Made by a program: the position numbers and the translations under genes. This document shows, piece after piece, positions 1-7,394 of a stretch of 46,762 bases of DNA. Position 1 is the stretch's first letter, and every line of letters starts with the position of its first letter. The stretch is taken from NCBI GenBank assembly GCA_016189905.1, contig JACPRP010000082.1:1-46762 (forward strand), given 5' to 3'. This DNA is from Chloroflexota bacterium (GTDB lineage Bacteria > Chloroflexota > UBA6077 > FW602-bin22 > JACPRP01). The notes below the pieces were generated by a model, which had not been told where the DNA came from, did no database searches, and worked only from the letters and a program-made list of their open reading frames with translations.

Positions 1-180
1 CCCCTTAACTAAACCGTATTGGGGCTTGTCCCCCGCTGGAGAGGGGGGGCACGAGCTAGCTGCCCTTAACTAAACCGTATTGGGACAAGCCCCCGAACTA
101 CGCCTGGTCCGACTGGAAGCAAGGCAACACGAACGCTAACAAGCGCCTGGCCTACAGGCCTAACTAAACCGTATTGCCCC
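1..180. repeat. Dispersed repeat block, left copy
   Basis: The 16-base string TAACTAAACCGTATTG occurs three times (about 6, 66 and 161), interspersed with GGGGCTTGTCCCC-type palindromic pieces. Bases 71-101 match the reverse complement of 2201-2231 perfectly over 31 bases. Bases 97-160 match the reverse complement of 2384-2447 with scattered differences. The block therefore has an inverted partner on the far side of the two genes at 266-2115. No coding potential is seen. Confidence 0.8.
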
Positions 181-218
181 TGGCGGTCCTTCGGAGAAGG
201 ATCTCTGGCTGCCAGGGG
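177..218. repeat. Nested hairpin upstream of the polyferredoxin gene
   Basis: Outer arms CCCCTGGC (177-184) and GCCAGGGG (211-218) enclose an inner TCCTTC/GAAGGA hairpin. It ends 47 bases before the ATG at 266. It could be a terminator-like or leader RNA structure, or another palindromic repeat; no T-tract follows. Confidence 0.5.
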
Positions 219-265
219 TGGGGTGAGGGGCAACTCGCGCACTATAAACTTAGTAAAGAAGGCCT

Positions 266-1630
266 ATGACTCCTATCCGAACTGACATTCTATCAGCCAT
301 CGAGGCGCTGCTGCGCAGCAGGCACTACCCGGGATTGCTCCAGGTCGGGTCGCTGCTTGTGTTCGCGGCGATTCTCTTCTTCTCTTTCGCCGGGAACCCC
401 CACGGCGAAAGCAATCTCGCCGTCGCGATCACCTGGTACATCTGGTGGGTGCTGCTGCCGTTCTCGGCCGTCGTTTTCGGTAGGGTCTGGTGCTCTTTTT
501 GTCCAATCTCAACTATTAGCCGCGGCCTGCTTGGCTTCGTCGGCGGACATGGCAGACTCAATCAAACCTATCTTCTGAAGAGCGGCAGTTGGATCGGCGG
601 CGTGCTGCTGCTGGTTCTGTCGTGGGCGATCATCATCTGGCGCATAGATGAGATGCCTGCCGCCACGGGTATCCTTCTATCGGCTTTCACGGCGGGCGCA
701 ATCGTCTTCGGATTGCTGTTTGGCGAAAGAATGTGGTGCAAGTCGGCGTGTCCGATCGGTGCTGTCATTGGCCTGTATTCTCGACTCGCACCTTTACAGA
801 TCCGACCTGCCCAGAGGACCTGCGCTGTAAGGTGCGGGCGCACAGGCAACTGTCACGCGATGCTGCTATCGCAAAATTGCTTGAACGACGGGCCAGTCTC
901 CAGTTTGCGCTCGAACCAAAGGTGCAGCCTGTGTGGCGATTGTCTCAAGTCATGCCGACACTCATCAGTCGAGCTTAGGCTCGGCGTGCCTGAGGCTTTC
1001 GCGGCCCAGCCTTCAAAAATGTCGAGCGGTGAGACGGCGGTTCTCATGCTGCTTCTCTCGTTGGTGTTGATGGATTTGCTGCGGATGACCCCCTGGTATC
1101 CGTCGCTTATGAAACGTCTGATGACCGGCGGTTTCACCATAGACTACAACGTTGTGCTGGCGCTGGCCATCCTGCTCCTGGCGTTATGTCTGTTTGCCCT
1201 GTATCAGTTGGTGGCCTGGGTTTCGGGACTGATAACCGGGCAGACTTTGCGCCAGACCGGCGTTCTGTTAGCCTCGCCTTACATCGCCCTTGCCGCGGCG
1301 GTTCATCTGGGATCGGAGCTTTTTCACCTTGCAAGCCATGGGACTACACCGCTGCTGGCGGTGGCCTTTGACCTGGGATTCCCGGTAGAATTTCCGGCGG
1401 TCGTTCGTGGCGCTAAGTATTCGCAGGATTCGATGCTGCAGTCCCTGGAGTTAATACTCATATTGATTGCCATAGCTCTGGCAGTCAGAGCGTTTTGGAA
1501 ACCAGCCAGATGTAACGGTGCACGCGGAGTGCGCCGCGCGCTCTTCGTTGGCTTGTCCGCGGTCTTCACCATTCTTATAGCTGCGGCTGCGGGATTTCTT
1601 TTCATCTCACCTATGGGGTTGATCCATTGA
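266..1630 (+). CDS. NapH/NosR-like membrane polyferredoxin (4Fe-4S)
   Basis: The 454-residue protein has an N-terminal membrane segment (about 25-42), then Cys76-x2-Cys79-Pro next to a second segment. A third segment (about 111-126) follows, and then a matching Cys158-x3-Cys162-Pro. These paired CP motifs are typical of NapH/NosR/CcoG-type electron-transfer proteins. A cytoplasmic Cys-rich domain follows, with Cys186, 190, 196 and 205 and a classical CxxCxxCxxxC at 220-230 expected to bind 4Fe-4S. The last 200 residues hold about five further hydrophobic segments, an extension that plain NapH lacks. It probably moves electrons between the quinone pool and an unknown acceptor. The stop overlaps the TTG start of the PCYCGC lipoprotein gene, implying translational coupling. 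The weak purine-rich stretch before ATG 266 is the only ribosome-binding candidate. Confidence 0.8.
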   Translation: MTPIRTDILSAIEALLRSRHYPGLLQVGSLLVFAAILFFSFAGNPHGESNLAVAITWYIWWVLLPFSAVVFGRVWCSFCPISTISRGLLGFVGGHGRLNQTYLLKSGSWIGGVLLLVLSWAIIIWRIDEMPAATGILLSAFTAGAIVFGLLFGERMWCKSACPIGAVIGLYSRLAPLQIRPAQRTCAVRCGRTGNCHAMLLSQNCLNDGPVSSLRSNQRCSLCGDCLKSCRHSSVELRLGVPEAFAAQPSKMSSGETAVLMLLLSLVLMDLLRMTPWYPSLMKRLMTGGFTIDYNVVLALAILLLALCLFALYQLVAWVSGLITGQTLRQTGVLLASPYIALAAAVHLGSELFHLASHGTTPLLAVAFDLGFPVEFPAVVRGAKYSQDSMLQSLELILILIAIALAVRAFWKPARCNGARGVRRALFVGLSAVFTILIAAAAGFLFISPMGLIH

Positions 1631-2115
1631 AGAACAAGAATGAGGTTGCACCGTTGGCTTTGAATCGATCCTTTGCTGTCGTCATTTTCCTGATCTTGGT
1701 GGCAATTATCGCGTCGGGGGCTGTTGGATGCGCCGAGAACGGGGGAAATCTCTCGGCGGGAGGAGCCCCAGCCGCTGTAGAGGAACCGTCGACTGAGTTT
1801 CCCGATTTCGTGTACAATTCGGCGACATCACTGGCCGCGTACAGGCTTGCACCCCGTCTGTCCACTGTGCTTTCTAGCATGCCGTGCTATTGTAATTGCG
1901 GAAGAGCATCGGGCCACAAGAACCTGAAGGACTGCTTTTTCAGAGAGGATGGCACATTCAACGATCACGCCTCTAACTGCGACGTTTGTCAGGACGAAGC
2001 AATGGACGTCGACAGATGGCAGAAAGAGGGCAAGAGCCTTCGCGAAATCAGGGACGCCATCGACGCCAAGTATCGTGACTACGGGCGTCCCACCGATACG
2101 CCGCCGGTCGAGTGA
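1627..2115 (+). CDS. PCYCGC-motif lipoprotein
   Basis: The protein has 162 residues. A hydrophobic segment at 14-33 runs into Ala-Val-Gly-Cys35, an acceptable lipobox, so it is probably a lipoprotein on the outer face of the membrane. The core carries Pro-Cys-Tyr-Cys-Asn-Cys (86-91), His97, Cys103, His114 and Cys118-x2-Cys121. This matches the PCYCGC family (Pfam PF13798 by my recollection), of unsettled function; the Cys/His pattern suggests metal binding. The start is a TTG overlapping the previous stop; a GGGG about nine bases upstream may serve as ribosome-binding site. Tight coupling to the polyferredoxin suggests the two work together, perhaps as a redox or metal-handling pair, which is inference. 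Confidence 0.75.
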   Translation: MKNKNEVAPLALNRSFAVVIFLILVAIIASGAVGCAENGGNLSAGGAPAAVEEPSTEFPDFVYNSATSLAAYRLAPRLSTVLSSMPCYCNCGRASGHKNLKDCFFREDGTFNDHASNCDVCQDEAMDVDRWQKEGKSLREIRDAIDAKYRDYGRPTDTPPVE

Positions 2116-2200
2116 CACAGAGGGCGATCACCCTGGATGCCATCCACGTGGTGCCCCCGATGAAACGCCTACCGTGGTTTGCGCTTACGCTTTGTGATCT

Positions 2201-2231
2201 GTAGTTCGGGGGCTTGTCCCAATACGGTTTA
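2201..2231. repeat. Inverted copy of 71-101 (31 bp, perfect)
   Basis: The reverse complement of this segment equals bases 71-101 without mismatch. Together with 2384-2460 it forms the right-hand inverted partner of the block at 1-180, interrupted by the element at 2234-2383. Confidence 0.85.
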
Positions 2232-2233
2232 CT

Positions 2234-2383
2234 TATAGCAGTTTGCATTTTGATATGCCTACCCGTAGCGCGGGGGCTCGTCCCACGCCCCGCCCAGCGG
2301 GGGACGAGCCCCCGCGCTACATTGCATACGCTCGGTAAATCGGTGGCTGCTCCGCTAGCCAAAATGCTTTGCAAACTGCTATA
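2234..2383. mobile_element. TA-ended MITE with nested palindrome
   Basis: Perfect 14-bp terminal inverted repeats TATAGCAGTTTGCA bound a 150-bp element. The copy at 16851-16942 is the same sequence in the other orientation without the inner insertion. The uninterrupted repeat at 149-176 is an empty site: there GTTAGGCC is continuous, whereas here TA is found on both sides of the element. That is the target duplication expected of IS630/Tc1-mariner-type transposition. It encodes no protein. Confidence 0.75.
2265..2320. repeat. GC-rich palindrome inserted within the MITE
   Basis: Perfect 20-bp arms at 2265-2284 and 2301-2320 surround a 16-base loop. Compared with the element at 16851-16942 it adds about 58 bases. 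It shares the GGGGCTCGTCCC/GGGGCTTGTCCC core with palindromes at 2451-2489 and near position 25, so it looks like a separate repeat family. Confidence 0.75.
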
Positions 2384-2460
2384 GGCCTGTAGGCCAACCG
2401 CTTGTTCGCATTCGTGTTGCCTTGCTACTAGTCGGCCCAGACGTAGTTCGGGGGCTTGTC
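2384..2460. repeat. Inverted copy of about 83-160
   Basis: The reverse complement follows bases 83-160 through GGCCTGTAGGCC, GTGTTGCCTTGC and GTAGTTCGGGGGCTTGTC with scattered mismatches. It adjoins the right end of the MITE at 2383, completing the interrupted repeat. Confidence 0.75.
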
Positions 2461-2489
2461 CCCCGAGGGGCGGTCGGGGGACAAGCCCC
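2451..2489. repeat. GGGGCTTGTCCCCCGA palindrome
   Basis: Perfect 16-bp arms at 2451-2466 and 2474-2489 with a 7-base loop. It belongs to the GC-rich palindrome group also seen near 25, 81-95, 2201-2220 and 2265-2320, which resembles REP-type intergenic repeats. Confidence 0.75.
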
Positions 2490-2930
2490 TCCCACCTTGC
2501 TCCGAGCGTCGGACAGTCCCGTGGAGCGGGACGTCCCGAACGGGATCCCGTCCTTCCTGAGAAGGACGGGAGACTCCGACACCATTCATGGACCGGTCGG
2601 AGAGCCCCGTGAAGCGGGACGGGATGCCGTCTCGGGACGCGCTACCTCTGATGCATCCGTCCTATCGGTAGCTGCTTCTCTAGCTGAATCCTTGAGCAAA
2701 CCGCCATAGTCTCAGCGTCGATTCAGCTTCGTTTAAGCTTCCAATGCTATCTTTATCACGTGCCGTAAGAAGGCCTATCGGGTAGACGATGGCAGGCTCT
2801 ACCACGGACATCTGCGGCCAGCACCTCCTTGTGTCGGTTTGGGGGGAAAGCGGTGGCCAGCTTCCCCCTCTAACCACTTTCAACTATGTCTGATAACTAC
2901 GTCTGATTGAGAATCCTGTTGGTAGGGCTC
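2490..2930. other. Gene-free stretch with hairpins
   Basis: No convincing gene is seen. A perfect hairpin with arms CCCGTCCTTC/GAAGGACGGG lies at 2547-2570, preceded by GTCCCG/CGGGAC arms near 2516-2532. Related GGGACGGGATGCCGTC-like pieces recur to about 2640. The region looks like degenerate repeat debris downstream of the convergent gene sets. Confidence 0.5.
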
Positions 2931-3037
2931 TATGCCGTTTTGTGAAAAGATTGAACTGTTGTCCAGGCTGTGTAGCGGCGGCCGGCAGTCGCCTTCAGCA
3001 GAGAACCGAGTGGTCAATACTAACGTAAACCGGCGTG
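2931..3037. mobile_element. Small repeat element with imperfect TIRs (copy A)
   Basis: The ends TATGCCGTTTTGTG and the reverse complement CACGCCGGTTTACG are imperfect inverted repeats. The interior contains GAGAACCGAGTGGTCAATA and AAAAGATTGA, both found in the element at 21049-21165. It lies directly downstream of the histidine kinase gene, which ends at 3065. It encodes no protein. Confidence 0.6.
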
Positions 3038-3064
3038 GGCGAGCCACGCTGAGAGTTGATGCTA

Positions 3065-4456
3065 TTATAATGTTTGTGGCAGCCGGACCGTGAACGTGCT
3101 TCCCTGGTCCGGTTTGCTCACTACGCCGATGTCGCCTCCGTGCTGCTGGACGATCCACTTCGCTATGGCCAATCCAAGCCCTGTGCCGCCAGCATCACGT
3201 GCGCGAGCCTTGTCTGCCCGGTAGAAGCGATCGTAGATGTAAGGGACATCCTTGGCGGCGATCCCGATGCCAGAATCGGTCACTTTCAGTATTGCTGTTG
3301 AGCCGCCCTTGTGCAAGGATAGCCTCACTTGCCCACCAGCAGGAGTGTATCTGATCGCGTTATCCACAAGGATCAGAATCAGTTGCTTGAGACGGTCTGG
3401 GTCAGCTTGCAGCGAAACCTCGTCGATCTCGTCGATCGTCACTTTCACTCCATTGGCCAGCAATCTGGACTCTCCGTAAACCTCCAGCAGCAGGCGGTCG
3501 AGCTCTACCCTGCGCATCCGCAGCTTCTGACCGGCATCGGCCCTCGCCAGCGAAAGAAGGTCGGACACGAGCCGTGCCATCCGCTCCGCTTCATCCCTTG
3601 CTGCCTTGACCAATGATCCCCGCTCATCGGCGGGAAGGTGATCTCCCTGGCGTTCCAGTAGCTCGAGGTTTGCACGAACCGCCGTCAGAGGTGTCCGCAT
3701 TTCGTGAGAGGCGTCGGCGACGAAGCGCTGCTGCGCAGCGTAAGCCTCCTCCAGGCTCGCCAGCATCTCATTGAATGTGAGGCCGAGCTGGCCTAGCTCA
3801 TCGCGAGAACCAGTATCCTCAAGACGGCGCGAGAAGCCTCGAGATAGGGCGATGGCCCGGGCGGTTTGCGTGATCGTCGCGACGGGCTTGAGCGCCTGAC
3901 CAGCTATCGCCCAGCCGATTCCGCCGGCTAGCAGCAGCGATACAATCCCAAATCCCATCAGCCCCAGCCGCAGGCGGTCCAGAATGGCGTATGCATTGCC
4001 GTAGGAGCGCCCGATCTGGATGAAGCCAATGACCTTCCCCCCTACGACCAGTCGCTGGACGTACACGCGCACCTGCTCCTCCCCAACCGTGGCTGTATAG
4101 AAAACATCATGTCCGGTCCACGCGGCGGCCAACGCCTGTTCGTTGCTCGGCAACTCCTGTCCGCCCAGATTGCCGGAGCGCGCGACGACCGCCCCATCCG
4201 TTTGCGCTACCTGCACGTAGACCCCCGGCGACTCAAATGCGTTGATGGGCGGGAGCTCGACGTGCTGGAGCGTCGGGGGCGCGGCGGCGTCGACCCTTAT
4301 GGTGCTCGAAATGTGGTGCGCCCGTGAGACGATGCTATTATCCCCTTCGTCGATGAGGTGGCGCTCCATAAGTAAGTATAGCGCCGCACCGAAGACGATG
4401 AGTGTCAAAGCCAGAACCGAGGTGTACCAGAGGGCGAGCCTGAAACGAATGGACAA
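3065..4456 (-). CDS. Sensor histidine kinase
   Basis: A 463-residue membrane kinase. Transmembrane segments lie at about 8-30 and 163-187, with an extracytoplasmic sensor region of about 130 residues between them. A HAMP linker (about 186-238) precedes the HisKA domain, with the H-box VADASHEMRTPLT and phosphorylatable His251. The ATPase domain has the N-box DNAIRYTP, DSGIGI and GTGLGLAIAKWIV. It should phosphorylate the response regulator encoded just upstream, whose stop lies 6 bases before this start. The start is a TTG at 4456 with GGGAGTGAG upstream overlapping the regulator's stop. The signal it senses cannot be told from sequence. Confidence 0.92.
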   Translation of the reverse strand: MSIRFRLALWYTSVLALTLIVFGAALYLLMERHLIDEGDNSIVSRAHHISSTIRVDAAAPPTLQHVELPPINAFESPGVYVQVAQTDGAVVARSGNLGGQELPSNEQALAAAWTGHDVFYTATVGEEQVRVYVQRLVVGGKVIGFIQIGRSYGNAYAILDRLRLGLMGFGIVSLLLAGGIGWAIAGQALKPVATITQTARAIALSRGFSRRLEDTGSRDELGQLGLTFNEMLASLEEAYAAQQRFVADASHEMRTPLTAVRANLELLERQGDHLPADERGSLVKAARDEAERMARLVSDLLSLARADAGQKLRMRRVELDRLLLEVYGESRLLANGVKVTIDEIDEVSLQADPDRLKQLILILVDNAIRYTPAGGQVRLSLHKGGSTAILKVTDSGIGIAAKDVPYIYDRFYRADKARARDAGGTGLGLAIAKWIVQQHGGDIGVVSKPDQGSTFTVRLPQTL

Positions 4457-4462
4457 AGATGC

Positions 4463-5143
4463 TCACTCCCTGTCTCGGAGAACGTAGCCGGCTCCCCGCA
4501 CCGTCTGAATGATTCGCCTCTCGCCGCTTTCCTCGAGCTTGTTACGAAGATAACGCACGTAGACCTCCAGGATGTTGTAGTTGCCATCGAAGTCGTAGCC
4601 CCAGACCTTCTCCACGATGAAATCCCGCGTGAGCACGCGCTCTGGATTATAAAGGAAGAGCCGCAGAAGCTCGTATTCAGTGGTGGTAAGCTCGATGCTC
4701 CGCCCGCCACGTGTGGCAATTCGAGACGCCGTGTCCAGACTGAGGTCCTGGTAGGACAGCACCTCTCTCGTCTCGGCATCGCGCCGCCGCAGCAAGGCTC
4801 GAATCCTCGCCAGCAGCACTTCGAAGACGAACGGCTTGACGATGTAATCATCCGCACCGGTATCCAGTCCTAGAATTTGATCGGGGGCGGCATCCTTGGC
4901 AGTCAGCATCAAAATAGGCAATTTCTCATCCACGCCGCGCAGCCTGCGGCAGACCTCCAGTCCATCGAGACCCGGCATCATAATATCGAGGATCACCAGA
5001 TGTGGAGGATGCAGTCGCGCAAGTTGCAGCCCTTCTTTGCCATCGTGTCCCACATCAACCGTGTACCCTTCGTAGCCCAGACCACGCTTCAAGACGCTTG
5101 TTATGCTGCTGTCGTCGTCTATCACCAAAATGCGTTCTCTCAT
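4463..5143 (-). CDS. OmpR/PhoB-family response regulator
   Basis: The 226-residue protein has a receiver domain with acidic Asp9-Asp11, phosphoacceptor Asp53 (VILDIMMPGLDG) and the conserved Lys in YIVKPF. A winged-helix DNA-binding domain follows, with the characteristic ELTTTEYELLRLFLYNPERV and the wing VRGAGYVLR. The ATG at 5143 is preferred over an upstream in-frame start because GGGAGG precedes it by six to seven bases. It is the first gene of a two-gene unit with the kinase. Proteins of this family often bind direct repeats with an 11-bp period; such repeats occur at 20962 and 37809, but a link is conjecture. Confidence 0.92.
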   Translation of the reverse strand: MRERILVIDDDSSITSVLKRGLGYEGYTVDVGHDGKEGLQLARLHPPHLVILDIMMPGLDGLEVCRRLRGVDEKLPILMLTAKDAAPDQILGLDTGADDYIVKPFVFEVLLARIRALLRRRDAETREVLSYQDLSLDTASRIATRGGRSIELTTTEYELLRLFLYNPERVLTRDFIVEKVWGYDFDGNYNILEVYVRYLRNKLEESGERRIIQTVRGAGYVLRDRE

Positions 5144-5575
5144 CCAATGCCTCCCGGTACCTTTTTGCCTCGCTCTTCGATCACTGGTTTCTTGTGTCAG
5201 ATGACCGGTCACGGTTCAACGACTCAACCCGGTGTCACCGTGCCTGGCTCGGGCGATTAACCCAATTTGCCCGCGGCACGTTTTGAGCCGGCAAACCATC
5301 GCGATAAATGGTAGCACTGATCCAATCATTTCACAAGTCCGGGTTCAGGAGGCCATCGATGGTGGGGTAATACCAATTGCCTCTGGATAGACCCCATATT
5401 CCGTGGGGCGGGGCCTGTAGCCTACGTGGGGTGGGGCAATATCGGACTTATCTATGACTAATTGGTTAAGCAGAGGTTGCCAAGATGCGCGTTCCGTCAT
5501 CTTGGCGGATGCCGTGTCGAGAGGGTTGTCGCTTCTTGCCCCGTCACGTCTGTAGATCAGCCGCTCATCTCGAAG
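5144..5575. other. Intergenic region upstream of the response regulator
   Basis: No convincing gene is seen on either strand. Two similar pieces, GTGGGGTAATA (about 5362) and GTGGGGTGGGGCAATA (about 5429), and a CCCCA/TGGGG hairpin between them are the only visible structure. The minus-strand promoter for the two-component system must lie here but no clear consensus was found. Confidence 0.4.
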
Positions 5576-5812
5576 CTAGCAGTAATCAGCCGGCTGACGC
5601 CGTTCATAGTCCTCGTCGTAGACGCCCTCAGTGGCATAGTGTGCAAGGCGAGCACGTGGCAATACCTCAAGATAGGCCAGCACTTCCTTGACGTGCTGAT
5701 CGGCGTGCTCTTGGGTGCAAGCGATCCCTCCAAATTCCTGAAATGCCGGGCCAACGATCGGCTCGCCGCAGATCGCGCAGTAACGCTTCACCTCTGTATG
5801 CTCCGCAGACAT
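5576..5812 (-). CDS. Small Cys-rich (zinc-finger-like) protein
   Basis: A 78-residue product starting at the ATG at 5812, chosen because AAAGGAG lies about ten bases upstream. It carries RYCAICGEPI near the N-terminus followed by IACTQEHADQH. That CxxC plus Cys/His arrangement is plausible for one zinc site. The rest is acidic/helical and ends in Cys. I do not recognise a family. It is monocistronic as far as can be seen, and no function can be given. Confidence 0.6.
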   Translation of the reverse strand: MSAEHTEVKRYCAICGEPIVGPAFQEFGGIACTQEHADQHVKEVLAYLEVLPRARLAHYATEGVYDEDYERRQPADYC

Positions 5813-5962
5813 TTCCCTTTTGTCTCCTTTCCCAAGCACCGCTAGACGGCCTCCACGGCAGGCTGCTGCCTGCCGCCACCTCCAGAGAGGGAATTTCGGC
5901 GGATACCCGATCTCTGGCCTGGCAGCGCATCACACGGCGGCTTTAGACCGACCGGCCGCTTT

Positions 5963-6000
5963 AGACCGACGCGTCCTTCCGCCGAAGGACGCGTCGGTCT
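5963..6000. repeat. Perfect 17-bp hairpin
   Basis: Arms AGACCGACGCGTCCTTC (5963-5979) and its exact reverse complement (5984-6000) flank a 4-base loop. The pieces GGCTTTAGACCGAC/CGCTTTAGACCGAC just before it form a short direct repeat. GCAGGC/GCCTGC at about 5859-5874 is a further small hairpin. It lies between the stop of the mini-membrane-protein gene and the small Cys-rich gene, with no T-tract, so it may be a repeat or a terminator-like structure. Confidence 0.6.
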
Positions 6001-6029
6001 CGGTCCCATGATTTGCGAGGGTTCTCGCG

Positions 6030-6215
6030 CTACCCATTAAAGAAAACGTAGCTTATGATCACAAGCACCACCATCAGTATCCCACCGAGCCCAAGACTCC
6101 ATGCTATAAGCTTCTTCTCGATTGGCAGAAGAGGCTCATATGGCGCTCTTTCCATTTCATCGGCAATTCTCAGCTCACCTTGCGCTACTCTTTCCATTCG
6201 CTCAGCTCTTTCCAT
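6030..6215 (-). CDS. Single-TM mini membrane protein
   Basis: A 61-residue protein with a charged, Glu/Arg-rich N-terminal half and one C-terminal hydrophobic segment (about 38-59) ending FFNG. GGGGAGAG six bases before the ATG and a gap of only 22 bases after the transporter gene indicate co-transcription and real translation. No family is recognised. Because the transporter upstream appears to lack its own last membrane helices, this peptide may act as a partner, which is inference. Confidence 0.6.
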   Translation of the reverse strand: MERAERMERVAQGELRIADEMERAPYEPLLPIEKKLIAWSLGLGGILMVVLVIISYVFFNG

Positions 6216-6237
6216 GTGCTACTCTCCCCGATCGATC

Positions 6238-7209
6238 TTAGTAGGCGATACCCTGCGCTGCCAGCGCCTTCGCCCTGATGAGTGAGTCGGTGATTGCGCC
6301 GCTGGCGACCGCTGCTCCATCAGTCTTGACCGCCAGGCCCATCCACGCGCCTGCTACAAGTGGATCTTGATAGAGGAAAGCCTGTGCCGCGAAGGGCAGG
6401 ACCAATAGCTCGACAACCGCAAAGATAACCACGAGTGAGGAGACCATAATGGGTATGACAGGCCTGGCCCTGATGGCACCGCCGACGGCGATCGCTGCCG
6501 AGACGCCACAGATAGATATGCCTGAGGCCAGAGGTGCAGCCCATTCACGATTGAACTTGAAGAACCTCCTGGCCACAAAGTAGACCAGAGCCCAGTAAAT
6601 CAAATATGCCTCGATGATCGCCGCGAGTCCCCGAAACATAACCGTCGTCGCCAGTCCCATAGCTCCCGCGGCCGAAACGGCCAGCGATGCGCCCAGGATC
6701 ACGATCGCCGTCCTAATGTACCACTCAGGCCTGGTGGCCTCTTTGAGGTACGCGGCGAAGCCTGGGAAAAGGTTTCCGATGAGCAACCCGACGACCAGGG
6801 CTATTATAAATCCAGCCTCGCCCGTCAGGCCGAGAGACCAGGGTATCCCAAATGCTGCCAGCTTATCAGGCGTCGCCGCTATGTAGGCGAAGTTACCGAG
6901 AAGCCACGCGCCAAAGCTGATCCAGAAAACGATGGTGAAGCCTGGAATGAACCTCTTGAGATCGAGCTTCATTGCCGAGGCGCCGACGCTCATTACGGCG
7001 AGCATAAAAACGTAGCTTAAAACGACCGCTGCGATCCCCGGAAGCCCGGTGTAGACCTTGGATACAGGCGTCACCGCTTTTGATAGATCGAGCCACACGT
7101 TCGTCTGCACCGCCCATCCGAGGATGTCTACGCCAGCCATCGTCCCGAGCGAGAGCACAAACACGAACAGGCCAATCCAGACTGCCCACCAATCGTCGTT
7201 CTTGAACAA
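6238..7209 (-). CDS. YeiH-family putative anion/sulfate exporter, C-terminally short
   Basis: A 323-residue polytopic membrane protein. The stretches GLTGEAGFIIAL, LIGNLFPGFA, RTAIVILGA, WAAPLASGISICGVSAAIA and GAWMGLAVKTDGAAVASGA are hallmarks of the YeiH/UPF0324 family (putative sulfate exporters). In the longer homologues I know, this last motif continues through about 60-70 more residues with membrane helices. Here a TAA follows immediately after AAQGIAY. The start is TTG at 7209 with AAGGAGG eight bases upstream. Transported substrate is unproven for the family. Confidence 0.8.
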   Translation of the reverse strand: MFKNDDWWAVWIGLFVFVLSLGTMAGVDILGWAVQTNVWLDLSKAVTPVSKVYTGLPGIAAVVLSYVFMLAVMSVGASAMKLDLKRFIPGFTIVFWISFGAWLLGNFAYIAATPDKLAAFGIPWSLGLTGEAGFIIALVVGLLIGNLFPGFAAYLKEATRPEWYIRTAIVILGASLAVSAAGAMGLATTVMFRGLAAIIEAYLIYWALVYFVARRFFKFNREWAAPLASGISICGVSAAIAVGGAIRARPVIPIMVSSLVVIFAVVELLVLPFAAQAFLYQDPLVAGAWMGLAVKTDGAAVASGAITDSLIRAKALAAQGIAY

Positions 7210-7394
7210 GCCTCTATCCTCCTTACTGATAGATTAGCGAGCCGCGCCCGCTAGGTATATTGTTACGCCAGAGCCTTAGTCTCGCCTTAGACCAGGCTTA
7301 AATCCAGCTTATAATTATCCCAATTTTTGCTTATGATCCAGCTCGGTTTGCTGCCCGACGCGTTTTATGGCAAAATCAAGTGCGGAGGGCAATC
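7210..7394. promoter_or_regulatory. Divergent intergenic region, possible promoter for the glycosylase
   Basis: A TATAAT lies at 7310-7315 on the plus strand; the hexamer 17 bases upstream (TTAGAC) fits the consensus poorly. The region separates the divergent transporter and glycosylase genes, so promoters in both directions are expected. Confidence 0.35.

Noticed and set aside
5462-5845. 127-codon plus-strand frame opposite the small Cys-rich gene
   Set aside because: The minus-strand gene has a good ribosome-binding site and a Cys-x2-Cys motif; the plus frame has neither.
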